Assembly: GCF_000384395.1 (NCBI RefSeq)
Contig: NZ_ARWE01000001.1
Span: 2,010,894 to 2,074,893, forward strand
Origin: Geopsychrobacter electrodiphilus DSM 16401
GTDB lineage: Bacteria; Desulfobacterota; Desulfuromonadia; Desulfuromonadales; Geopsychrobacteraceae
DNA length: 64,000 nt
Reading direction: 5' to 3'
The notes under the pieces were generated by a model. It made no database searches. It was not told the DNA's origin and saw nothing but the letters and a program-made list of their open reading frames with translations. The position numbers and the translations under genes were made by a program. Shown here piece by piece: positions 1-8,114 of the stretch (the stretch's first letter is position 1; the number at the start of each line of letters is the position of its first letter).

Positions 1-60
1 CATCAACGAGTTGCCTTGCTACTCTTGGCATGGAGCCCCCTCCTCTACGAACGAGTGTAA
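1..60 (+). CDS. possible C-terminal end of a truncated gene
   Basis: The first frame is open from the window edge to a TAA at 58-60 and encodes 19 hydrophobic-rich residues ending in LLYERV. This could be the tail of a gene that starts before the window, but 20 codons is too little to separate from chance. The REP-like hairpins begin six bases downstream, which is where such elements usually sit (after a gene end). No family can be assigned. Confidence 0.2.
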   Translation, partial: HQRVALLLLAWSPLLYERV

Positions 61-65
61 GATTA

Positions 66-264
66 GGGGGACAGGCACCTAACGGAGCCAGTCCCCAATG
101 AAAATATTGTACTTCCGGACCTTCAGGGACTGGCTCCGTTAGGTGCCTGTCCCTTTTTCGACCGCGACCGTATCGACCGAAGGGGACAGGCACCTGCGGA
201 GCCAGTCCCCAATGAAAATATCGTAAGACCGAAGGGGACTGGCTCCGTTAGGTGCCTGTCCCCT
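66..264. repeat. two tandem REP-like long hairpins
   Basis: Two units of about 80-90 bases follow each other. Each has an arm of the form GGGGACAGGCACC...CCAGTCCCC, a short spacer beginning AATGAAAATAT, and then the reverse complement of the arm, giving a nearly perfect stem of about 28-30 bp (66-96 with 125-154, and 181-210 with 232-261). Each arm is also weakly self-complementary at its ends (GGGGAC...GTCCCC). This architecture is typical of REP/BIME elements mobilised by RAYT (TnpA-REP) transposases. No RAYT gene lies in this window. A fragment of the same sequence occurs inside the subtilase gene at 4641-4674. Confidence 0.8.
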
Positions 265-291
265 TAAGGAAGCTGTCCCCTCCGATAACGC

Positions 292-2085
292 CTAGCGAAT
301 CACCCAGGGGCTGCGCGGGATCAGGGCGGGTTCCGGACCGGGGCCGATTTGCAGGATATAACAGCCCTTGGAGGCGTAGCGTTGGCCTGAGCCGAAGCTG
401 AGGCGTTCATAATCGAAGACGATCTTGTCCATCTGCATGCTCAGCACATCAATGAGATAATCGCGGTTAAGATTGTCGTAAAGCAGCCGTAACCCCTGGG
501 TGACCGACTGAGCGAGCATGACGGCCGTCCGGGTCGCGACACGCTTGTCGGCAAAATTCTTATAGGTGGTATTGATCGGATTTGGCGCCAGCTTGCCGAG
601 CCCCTCTTCGTCCCCGAAATAGGGTTTGAGTCGGTAGGGGAAGGTGATATAGACCTGGGGCCGCAAGCTGTCAGGGATTGTGGTGAGTTGAGCGCCCATG
701 ATGCTGGACGAGACAAAAATACTCGCATCAGCGGCCGCTTGAGCGGCGATATCCTGCAAGTGCGGCAGGATTTTGGCGTCGGCCCAGATGAAGAGGAATT
801 GTGGCTTGATATTGGCGATCAACCGGGAAAGCCTGGTCTTGTCCTGCAGAAGTTCAGCCGTCACCTCGATACGCTCGACGGTCGCCTTGGCCGCGGATTG
901 ATTGACGGAGGAAAACCCCTTGGCCAGGGCACGTCCGGCGTCCGAGTTCTGCACCAATTGCAGGATTCTGCCCTGCGGCTTTTTTAGGAGCAATGGTTGC
1001 AGAAAACGTGCTGCGGCCTCGCCTTCCTGGAAGTAGCCCTTATTCAGGTAGAGGGTATACCAGGAGTCGCTGTCGACCACGGGCAACATGGTGATGGGAA
1101 ACAGACAGGGTAAGCGTTGTGCCTCACAAAAATCGTGGATAGGTTGCCAGCTCTGGTTGGAAATCCCGCCGAGGACGGCAAACACCGGGTCGGCATTATA
1201 GTAGGCGGCAAGCTGTTTTGCCCAGGTTTCGGGTGGGCCTTTAAGCTCCCAGAGCGCCAGGGAGGTTTTTCGAAAGGAATACTTCATGTCGCCGGTCGGT
1301 TTGTAACCAAACTTCAGGAAGTCACGGTACATATCAAGCTGATGGTTCTGGGAGGCAACGAAGCGCCGCAGCTGAACCAGCATCGCTTCGCGATCTGCGG
1401 CGCTGACATCATCAGTCAAAATTGTCGCAAACTTTATGAGAGTCGGGCTGGCCCCCGGGGAATCGTGGGCCGAGAGCAGTTCCAGATAACGCACCAGAAT
1501 GGCCATATCAGACGGGGTTAAAGGATAGCGCGGCATAATGCCGTTAAAAGTGGTCCCTGCAGGGTCATCCCCGTAGCGCAGCGCCTCCTTAAGGCTTTCA
1601 CGCGTATAGGCGGGCCGTTTCTGAATGGTTTTGGCGTAAGTATAACGCCCGTTAATATCAGGACGATCCTGAATCGACGGCGGTCTGATATAGGGTTTAT
1701 AGAGTTTGCGTCCGGTCGCCGCAGGCGTGACCACTCCGCCTTCGACTGAGCCGACTCCAGAGCGCAGGTGACAACTTTCGCAGGAGAACGCCGAGCTGTC
1801 GACACTCATCTCTCCATACAAAGCTTCCATTACCTGGCCCGAAGGGAGAATCCCCTCGCGATACATGCGCTCGCCGAGATGGAGAACCTCGTCATCCGTG
1901 AGGCCATGCAGCAGTGGATCGGGATTCTCCAGGTAAAATTCGAGTGACCGGTCTTCAGCGACCGGCGTCAAGAATTTGTTCGCGGGGTCGGCTGGTTCTA
2001 TCGAGCTGGTCACGGCCACAGCCAGGTTCGCGCGTGCAAAAAGCAGCAACAGCAGGCAGAACCCCTGAGCCAGTCTTCGGGTCAT
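292..2085 (-). CDS. cytochrome c domain fused to ABC-type periplasmic binding protein
   Basis: Exported protein of 597 residues. A signal peptide (LLLLLFARANLAVA) is followed by a mono-haem c-type domain with CESCH at about residues 102-106, preceded by a DDEVLHLGERMYREG helix typical of class I cytochromes. Residues about 220-590 resemble a periplasmic ligand-binding protein of the branched-chain amino acid/ABC substrate-binding type (two-lobed fold, e.g. GRILQLVQNSDAGRALAKGF). I chose the ATG at 2085: it follows an AGGAG and starts directly before the signal peptide, whereas the longest frame begins at a TTG. No permease or ATPase genes are adjacent, so an electron-transfer or redox-sensing role is more likely than transport. 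That is inference. Confidence 0.75.
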   Translation of the reverse strand: MTRRLAQGFCLLLLLFARANLAVAVTSSIEPADPANKFLTPVAEDRSLEFYLENPDPLLHGLTDDEVLHLGERMYREGILPSGQVMEALYGEMSVDSSAFSCESCHLRSGVGSVEGGVVTPAATGRKLYKPYIRPPSIQDRPDINGRYTYAKTIQKRPAYTRESLKEALRYGDDPAGTTFNGIMPRYPLTPSDMAILVRYLELLSAHDSPGASPTLIKFATILTDDVSAADREAMLVQLRRFVASQNHQLDMYRDFLKFGYKPTGDMKYSFRKTSLALWELKGPPETWAKQLAAYYNADPVFAVLGGISNQSWQPIHDFCEAQRLPCLFPITMLPVVDSDSWYTLYLNKGYFQEGEAAARFLQPLLLKKPQGRILQLVQNSDAGRALAKGFSSVNQSAAKATVERIEVTAELLQDKTRLSRLIANIKPQFLFIWADAKILPHLQDIAAQAAADASIFVSSSIMGAQLTTIPDSLRPQVYITFPYRLKPYFGDEEGLGKLAPNPINTTYKNFADKRVATRTAVMLAQSVTQGLRLLYDNLNRDYLIDVLSMQMDKIVFDYERLSFGSGQRYASKGCYILQIGPGPEPALIPRSPWVIR

Positions 2086-2111
2086 CAATTGCAATCTCCT
2101 CGGGTTAAAAA

Positions 2112-2774
2112 TTAAAATTTATAGGCCAGACCTAAAAGCCCGATGTGTGCCTTCATATCAAGGGTGACCTTGCTGCCATCAACCAGCCTGAGCTCGGGTT
2201 GTGCGCTGATAAAATAGCGGTAACCCAGATCGAGCCGCAGGCGGGAATTGATATCCATAGTCAGACCACAACCCCCCTGCCCGGCAAAGACGACGCTCTC
2301 GTCATTTATCACCGGCAGCCCGCTGACCCGCAGCTGATCAACACGCACCTGCGCGGCACCGAGTCCGACGCCGAGGTAAGGGAGCAGCCACGTCCGGTTG
2401 TGAAAGACCGTGAAGGTGTTGAAGAGCAGACTGCGGACCTGTATCTCGCCGCTGGCGGGAAATAAGCCGTCACTGAATTCGGCCCGGGTGAGGCTGTTGC
2501 TCGACTGGGTGTAGGCCAGCTCAACCCGCCCCTCCCCCAGCACACTGTAGGCGGGCAGGTCATAACCCAGGGTCAGGGTCACCAGCTTTCCCGGGTCACT
2601 TTTAAGATTAAACCGACCGAGGCTATCGGTTGCCGAGGCTTTCCCCAGAGTCGGAACGCCGTAATATGCCCCGAGATAAAGACCGCTGTGTGAACCTGCC
2701 AGAGGCTTGGCCTGGGCCGTTGTGCAGAGCAAAATCATGACAAACAGGGTGCTCGTCAGCTGCCGCATGTTCAT
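2112..2774 (-). CDS. outer membrane beta-barrel protein (OmpA/porin-like), 220 aa
   Basis: A signal peptide (MRQLTSTLFVMILLCTTAQA) is followed by a mature region of alternating aromatic/hydrophobic strands with glycine turns (GLYLGAYYGVPTLGK, LGVGLGAAQVRVDQL) and a terminal GLAYKF. This is the C-terminal aromatic signature read by the BAM complex. The length fits an eight-stranded OmpA/OmpW-like barrel without a periplasmic domain. The ATG at 2774 has AAGG eight bases upstream and gives a clean signal peptide; the longer frame adds 14 unlikely residues. It precedes the cytochrome/binding-protein gene on the same strand by 26 bases, so the two are probably cotranscribed. Substrate unknown. Confidence 0.75.
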   Translation of the reverse strand: MNMRQLTSTLFVMILLCTTAQAKPLAGSHSGLYLGAYYGVPTLGKASATDSLGRFNLKSDPGKLVTLTLGYDLPAYSVLGEGRVELAYTQSSNSLTRAEFSDGLFPASGEIQVRSLLFNTFTVFHNRTWLLPYLGVGLGAAQVRVDQLRVSGLPVINDESVVFAGQGGCGLTMDINSRLRLDLGYRYFISAQPELRLVDGSKVTLDMKAHIGLLGLAYKF

Positions 2775-2876
2775 GTTGCATACCTTTCTTGTTGTACTTT
2801 CACGCCAGGGAGACAATCGGCGGCCCGACCCGGCGACAGATGGAGTTTTTAAGCGTTTAACGCTGTGGGTACCAGA

Positions 2877-5489
2877 TTAATAGCTGTTAAATCCGGTACT
2901 GAAATCGATGCCGGTCAGACTTTGAGTGTCCAGGCTGATCTGGACCGGGTCCGTGAGCAACGGATAGCTACCGCAGGCCTCGCCGGAGTCGCAATTTTGT
3001 CCGTCGTTGTCCAGGTCGCTGCTTGCGGTCACGTAGTATTTTCCAGTGCTCAGCCCGGTAAAACTGTAGTGATAAGTCCCGCTGACAGGATCAGCGCTGA
3101 CACTGAGAGTCTTCAGCCGGTTACCGGTGGCGGGGTCGACCAGATAGACGGTTTGCCGTCCCGCGTCGGCCACCCCGCTGGCCCCGACCTGCAGCAGCAG
3201 GGAGACAGAGAAACTCCCCGGCGTATCGGTGGTAAATGTGACCGCGTCGCTGTACACCCCGTCACTCAACCCGGTCCTATCGACCGTCACTGTATAATCT
3301 CCAAGGCCGCTGCCGGGCGGCGCCTCGGTACCCAAAACCACGGAGCTGATCCAGGGCGCGGTAAAGCTGACGCCGGTGATGTTAAGCGTGCCCCCGCCGG
3401 CATTCGACAGAGTGAGAAGGAGTTTGCTGGCGTTGGCCCCAAAATTCAACAGGCTCGGACTGAGTGCTAGCGAGGGCGGCAAACTGCCGCCACCGGCAAG
3501 AGCCAGAGTGGCGAGCAGGGCTTTCTGGGCATCAATCAACCCGTAACCGAAGCTGTCGTTACGCACCGCAGCCCCGTCGGCGCCGAGGTCCTGGGTGAGG
3601 GCGCCGGCGGCCAGCAGCAGATCGAACTCCGCCGGCGTCAGGGTCGGATCAACGGCCAGCATCAGGGCGGCAACCCCGGCGACCTGGGGAGCGGCCATGG
3701 ACGTTCCCATGTAGGGGACATAGGTATAGGTCAGGGGTGTGGTGCTGTCGTTGCCGCTGGTACTGATGATGCCGTCGGGGACACCGTCCCCATTGCGGTC
3801 GGTGGTCAGATTACCGCCCGGCGCGGCGACATCGATGAAGGCGCCATAATCTGAATAAGGTGCGAGGTTTTTGTCAATATCAACAGCACTGACCGCGACA
3901 ACGTCGGCGTAGGCCGCGGGGTAGACCGGCAGATTTTTCGCCGCGTTCCCCGCCGCCGCGACCACAATAATCCCGGCATCATGCAGCTGAGTGTAGAGAT
4001 CCTGTTCGGCCTGTGAGAACCCGCCGCCACCAAAGCTGAGGTTGAGGACATTGGCCGCGGTCACCGGGAAGCTGTTTGCATCGTTGCTCAGTCCGGCGGC
4101 ATAACGCACCCCCTGGATGATGTCATAGCTGGTGCCGTAGTTCACGCCCAAGACCCGCACCGGCATAATTTTCGCGGCCCAGTCGACGCCGGCGACTCCG
4201 AGGGCGTTATTTCCGGCGGCGCCGAGAATACCGGCGACATGGGTGCCGTGAAATGAGCTTGTGCCCCCCGGCAGGCTATGATCGCCGGGATCTTCGGGGT
4301 TCGGATCGATGCCATCGCCGTCTGCGCCGCTCAGGGGGTCGGAGACGAAGTCGTAACCGGCGCAGTTGTCCGTAGCCGTACACAACCGCCCGATAAGATC
4401 GGGGTGCGCGGACAGGACCCCGGTATCGAGGACCGCGACCACCACAGACGGACTGCCGGTGGACAGATCCCAGGCCTGCGGCAGATTGATCAGCCCGGCC
4501 TGCCACTGCACAGCATAGGAAGGATCATTGGGGACCAGCAGCGGACGACGGATATAGTTGAGATCTGCACTGGCCACATCGGCCCGGCGCCGCAGGCTCT
4601 TGACCTGGTCAAGGGTGGCGCGCTTCGCCTGCTGCAAGGCGGTGCCGGTCCCCTTACTCAGGGTGCCTGTCCCCGTCGCACTCTGGGCGCGAACTGCATT
4701 TGCGCTGCCGCTCAGGCGGTAGAGTTGCGACTCGCCGGGACGGCCCGCAAGGGGCTCGAGTCCCAGGCTTGAAAGCTGGCTGGTCACCGCCTGAGGCGTT
4801 ATTCCCGGAGCGGGCTTTTTCAGCCGGACGATGACCTGGTTGGGCACGAATTCGTCCTCGATATGCAGGGAACGTGACAGAGTGGTGAAAGGGGCCTGTC
4901 CGATGCTGAGGGTATAGTTCGAGCCGGCATTGAAAGCGTAGACCTGCAGATAGTAATCACCGCTGGTCAGGACCTTGATCACCTCCTGCCGCGTCAGCCC
5001 CTCTGAGGTCTGGGCATCCAGCAGAGTGGTGGGATTCACCAGGAACAGGTCAAAATCGGGATTAGCGAGATTGGCGCTGTTGCCATCATGATCGGAGATC
5101 GTCAGGGTAACCGTTTGTCCGGCGGTCAGGGTGACCCGGTACCAATCCTGGAGATCGGCGACGGCGGAGAAACGGTCGCCGCTTACGCCGGTCGGAACGG
5201 CGGTCGCATACCCACCCAGAGTGACCGGGTTGGAGAGGGTTTGAGCATTCGCCGGGTCATCATTACTGACCGCTCTGGACTTGGGGTCGTTAGTGTCTAC
5301 ATCGACAGCACTCGTCGCAGCGGGCGTGATGGTTCCGCTCAGGCTGTAGGTTTCAGATGCAGGTGCCCCGCCCCCGGGTTGCGAGACCAGAGCACGCGTC
5401 GGGGTGCTGTCTCCGCAGGAGGCCAGAAACAACAGGGCAATAAACCCGAGCCCGACGAAGACCATTTTAAAGCTGACAGACATAGACAC
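2877..5489 (-). CDS. subtilisin-like (S8) serine protease lipoprotein, 870 aa
   Basis: The signal peptide ends in a lipobox (LASC, Cys25), so the protein is probably membrane-anchored on the outer face. Order: PPC (pre-peptidase C-terminal) beta domain at about 105-195; fervidolysin-type propeptide at about 212-315 (FVPNQVIVRLKK); S8 catalytic domain at about 335-660 with Asp355 (AVLDTGV), His414 (FHGTHVAG), oxyanion Asn515 (AAAGN) and Ser597 (GTSMAAPQVAG), so the triad is intact. It ends with a beta-sandwich and a carboxypeptidase-regulatory-like domain carrying a calcium-loop-like stretch (SDLDNDGQNCDSGE). The Thr/Gly stretch near residues 271-285 in the propeptide is encoded by REP-like DNA. 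Substrate not inferable. Confidence 0.9.
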   Translation of the reverse strand: MSMSVSFKMVFVGLGFIALLFLASCGDSTPTRALVSQPGGGAPASETYSLSGTITPAATSAVDVDTNDPKSRAVSNDDPANAQTLSNPVTLGGYATAVPTGVSGDRFSAVADLQDWYRVTLTAGQTVTLTISDHDGNSANLANPDFDLFLVNPTTLLDAQTSEGLTRQEVIKVLTSGDYYLQVYAFNAGSNYTLSIGQAPFTTLSRSLHIEDEFVPNQVIVRLKKPAPGITPQAVTSQLSSLGLEPLAGRPGESQLYRLSGSANAVRAQSATGTGTLSKGTGTALQQAKRATLDQVKSLRRRADVASADLNYIRRPLLVPNDPSYAVQWQAGLINLPQAWDLSTGSPSVVVAVLDTGVLSAHPDLIGRLCTATDNCAGYDFVSDPLSGADGDGIDPNPEDPGDHSLPGGTSSFHGTHVAGILGAAGNNALGVAGVDWAAKIMPVRVLGVNYGTSYDIIQGVRYAAGLSNDANSFPVTAANVLNLSFGGGGFSQAEQDLYTQLHDAGIIVVAAAGNAAKNLPVYPAAYADVVAVSAVDIDKNLAPYSDYGAFIDVAAPGGNLTTDRNGDGVPDGIISTSGNDSTTPLTYTYVPYMGTSMAAPQVAGVAALMLAVDPTLTPAEFDLLLAAGALTQDLGADGAAVRNDSFGYGLIDAQKALLATLALAGGGSLPPSLALSPSLLNFGANASKLLLTLSNAGGGTLNITGVSFTAPWISSVVLGTEAPPGSGLGDYTVTVDRTGLSDGVYSDAVTFTTDTPGSFSVSLLLQVGASGVADAGRQTVYLVDPATGNRLKTLSVSADPVSGTYHYSFTGLSTGKYYVTASSDLDNDGQNCDSGEACGSYPLLTDPVQISLDTQSLTGIDFSTGFNSY
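4641..4674. repeat. REP-like fragment inside the protease gene
   Basis: The plus strand reads GGTGCCGGTCCCC, then a short spacer, then GGGTGCCTGTCCCC. It carries the same GGTGCCTGTCCCC core as the hairpins at 66-264. It lies in frame in the propeptide-coding part and encodes about 12 Thr/Gly-rich residues. It looks like a decayed REP insertion tolerated by the reading frame. Confidence 0.6.
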
Positions 5490-5557
5490 CTCTAAGTTTG
5501 TGTGAACTGTGCAAGCCGGCGACCTGCGGGTTCAGGTTCCTATGGGCCCTGTAAGTC

Positions 5558-5676
5558 CCCTGTCACAGAACTTTTTGCCTTCTCCCTGAAGGAGAAGGTG
5601 CCCGCAAGCCGAATGAGGGGAGCCTTCTGCTACCCTCCCCCTCCTCTGACCCTCTCCCTGGGGGAGAGGGAATTGA
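5558..5676 (+). repeat. dispersed intergenic repeat, copy 1
   Basis: About 115 bases start at CCTGTCACA and end at GGGAATTG. They contain two short palindromes (CTTCTCC...GGAGAAGG and CCCTCTCCC...GGGAGAGGG) around a GCCCGCAAGCCG core. A diverged copy occurs in inverted orientation at 21143-21249. Between the subtilase start and the SCO gene end nothing else is visible. Confidence 0.65.
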
Positions 5677-5691
5677 GCAGAATCTTTACTT

Positions 5692-6366
5692 TTACTTGCC
5701 GAAATCTAGCCCGGCCCTGCGGAACTCCTCAAGAAAAATCTTGCCGGTCAGCATGCCATTGAGGCGGATCCAGTTATTATGACCAGGCAGTCGGATAAAA
5801 TTAAGCGGCTGATGGTCCATTTTATCGGCGACAAACGCATTAAACGCCGTGGTAACCTGATCGATTTCGGCCCGGCTTCCGGTCAACAGGGTCCAACCCG
5901 GCTTGCCATGAAATTTCTGCAGGTAACGGTTCAGGACTTCGGGCGTATCATGTTCGGGATCGATGGTGACGGAAACCAGCACCACCTGATCACTTTTATC
6001 CCCCAGTTGGCGCTGCAGATCGATATAGCCCATGGACAAGAGAGGACAGATGGTGGTGCAGGTCGCGTAGATAAAATTAACGATGACCGGCTTGTCGCTT
6101 TCAAGCAGACGAGGCAGAGAGACCATCTTGCCGGTCTGATCCTTCAGCATCAAATCGGGAATCTGGTAAGTTTCGACGCTGCGCGTGTAGCCTTTTTTAT
6201 CCATCATCGCCTTATGCTTGGCATGATCTGCAGCCGACATGCCGGACATACCCGACATCCCCGACATCCCGGACATGCCCGACATTGAAGTGTGCTCCGC
6301 GCAACCGAAAAGGCTAAAAATCAAGCAGACCGAAAGGATAAACAAACATGAATTTCGCAAATACAT
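5692..6366 (-). CDS. SCO1/SenC-family copper chaperone, Met-rich lipoprotein
   Basis: Thioredoxin-like protein of 224 residues that in this family delivers copper to, or reduces, the CuA or CuB centre of haem-copper oxidases. It has a lipobox (SLFGC, Cys22), the copper-binding CxxxC (Cys103-TTI-Cys107) and the downstream His in DHQ (about residue 185), so all three classical ligands are present. Residues 28-43 form a Met-Ser-Gly repeat (MSGMSGMSGMSGMSGM) followed by a His/Met-rich stretch (DHAKHKAMM), which may add Cu(I) binding. ATG at 6366 has GGAG seven bases upstream and opens the signal peptide; the longer frame adds 50 residues without an RBS. It lies 32 kb from the cbb3 operon. Confidence 0.88.
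   Translation of the reverse strand: MYLRNSCLFILSVCLIFSLFGCAEHTSMSGMSGMSGMSGMSGMSAADHAKHKAMMDKKGYTRSVETYQIPDLMLKDQTGKMVSLPRLLESDKPVIVNFIYATCTTICPLLSMGYIDLQRQLGDKSDQVVLVSVTIDPEHDTPEVLNRYLQKFHGKPGWTLLTGSRAEIDQVTTAFNAFVADKMDHQPLNFIRLPGHNNWIRLNGMLTGKIFLEEFRRAGLDFGK
6235..6287. repeat. 9-bp tandem repeat encoding Met-Ser-Gly units
   Basis: About six imperfect copies of GACATNCCG on the plus strand encode the (Met-Ser-Gly)n stretch of the SCO protein on the minus strand. The copies differ mainly at one position. Unit number could change by slippage without breaking the frame because the unit is nine bases. Confidence 0.8.
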
Positions 6367-6487
6367 AAGAAAGCTCCCTGTCAAGGTTAAGGCGTTAGAA
6401 TAAGAAGAAGTAATTTTGACCGCGGGGGAAAAAGGTTCTGCTCTGCCAACTGACAGCCTGGTCTTCATCAGGGATGATCGAGGCCAT

Positions 6488-7930
6488 TCAACTGCTGCCT
6501 TTTCTGGCGTCACCATAGCCGTGTTTTTTTAAGCGCTTGTTCAAGGTCTGACGACCAATGCCGAGCATCTTACTTGCAAGACCCTGATTACCCCGGGCGA
6601 GCTTCATCGCTTCATCGACCATATAATCCTCGACTTCACCGATGGTGGGAAAATGGCCGAACAGGGTCTTGAGAGGATCTTCATCAGCGATCACCGGTTT
6701 TTCATGCCCTGTAGAGGATCGCTGATGATCACCAATCACCGCGCTGAACGATTTCATCGACAGGACTCCGCCGGTATGACGAATGACGGCATCACTGACC
6801 AGGGCTTCAAGCTCACGAATATTCCCCGGAAAGTGGTAGACACTCAGAACAGCGGCGAGTTCAGGCGGGACGGTCGGTTTCTTTTTACCCAGATTTTTTG
6901 CAGCAGCATTCAAAAAATGTTCCAGCAACAGCGGAATATCTTCCTGTCGTTCCCGCAACGGCGGGACATTAACCTGGTGAGCGAACAGACGATAGTAAAG
7001 GTCGTTGCGAAAGCGGCCCTCAGCAATAAGCTGCTGAAGATTGCGGTTTGTCGCCATGATGAGCCGCGCATCACTCTTTTGTACCAGATCCGAGCCGACC
7101 GGATAATATTCCTGCTCTTGCAACAGGCGCAGAAGTTTAATCTGCGAAGCCTCGTTCATGTCCCCGATTTCATCGAGAAACAGGGTCCCGCGCCCAGCTT
7201 TGGCGATCAAGCCGTCGCGAGTGACTTCGGCGCCGGTGAAGGCGCCTTTTTTATGCCCGAACAGGGTGTCCGTAAACATATTATCATCAAGGCCGGCGAT
7301 GTTGACTGCGACAAACTCCCCTTTACACCCACTGATTTTATGAATAGCTTGTGCGACAAGCTCCTTGCCCACACCGGTCTCCCCGACAATTAATATCGGT
7401 TCTCGGGTCGGTGCAACAACCTCGATATACTGGAAGAGCGCGCGCATCTTCTTGTCGCCGGTGATAATTCTGGTGAAGACTTCCGGATAGTCCAGGCGGT
7501 CGGAGAGCATGTATTGCTTGAGCGATGAGAGCTCTTTGGCCATGCTGCGCATTTCAAAGGCTTTCCGCAAAGAAGAGACCAGCCGGCTCGCCTCTACTGG
7601 CTTGACCAGATAGTCAAAGGCGCCAAGTTTCATCGCCTCGACCACCGTGTCTATCTCGTCATTTGCCGTGACAAGAATTACGGGTATATCAGGATATTCC
7701 TGAACAATTTTAGGGAGGAGTTCGATGCCTGAAACCTTGGGCATGCGCAGGTCGAGCAAAATAACCGCAATCGGCTCCTGGGCAAGGAATTCAAGGGTTT
7801 TTGAACTGTCAGACAGGGTGACGATGCCATAAAACCCATGCGCCTGAAGACTTAATTTTGTTGACTGGAGATTTTGTTCCTCATCATCGACCAACAGAAT
7901 TTTTCTGATCTCGGAAAACGGTGGTACCAC
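6488..7930 (-). CDS. NtrC-family sigma-54-dependent response regulator
   Basis: Receiver domain at about residues 8-125 (ILLVDDEE, phospho-acceptor Asp in ILLDLRMP, Lys in VKPVE), AAA+ sigma-54 activation domain at about 150-385 (GETGVGKE Walker A, GAFTGA loop that contacts sigma-54), and a C-terminal Fis-type HTH (ASKMLGIGRQTLNKRLKKHG). I chose a GTG at 7930 because GGGGGAGG lies six bases upstream and it gives the usual length of 480 residues; the longest frame to 8095 adds 55 residues with no domain. The histidine kinase gene immediately upstream on the same strand is its probable partner. Targets are not visible here. Confidence 0.88.
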   Translation of the reverse strand: MVPPFSEIRKILLVDDEEQNLQSTKLSLQAHGFYGIVTLSDSSKTLEFLAQEPIAVILLDLRMPKVSGIELLPKIVQEYPDIPVILVTANDEIDTVVEAMKLGAFDYLVKPVEASRLVSSLRKAFEMRSMAKELSSLKQYMLSDRLDYPEVFTRIITGDKKMRALFQYIEVVAPTREPILIVGETGVGKELVAQAIHKISGCKGEFVAVNIAGLDDNMFTDTLFGHKKGAFTGAEVTRDGLIAKAGRGTLFLDEIGDMNEASQIKLLRLLQEQEYYPVGSDLVQKSDARLIMATNRNLQQLIAEGRFRNDLYYRLFAHQVNVPPLRERQEDIPLLLEHFLNAAAKNLGKKKPTVPPELAAVLSVYHFPGNIRELEALVSDAVIRHTGGVLSMKSFSAVIGDHQRSSTGHEKPVIADEDPLKTLFGHFPTIGEVEDYMVDEAMKLARGNQGLASKMLGIGRQTLNKRLKKHGYGDARKGSS

Positions 7931-8114
7931 GCTCAACCTCCCCCGGATATTGGAATCACTACAAGGACCATGTAACCGACATTCTTTCGCAGCTTGCTGG
8001 TTTTTGGAAACCTCAGCTGCGGTGCGCTTTAAGCCGTCTAACTTAGGTCGGGTAACAGAAATCATGCCTTGCTGCCCCGCCAACCCCCTACGCAATTTTA
8101 CGAAATCCCATCAA

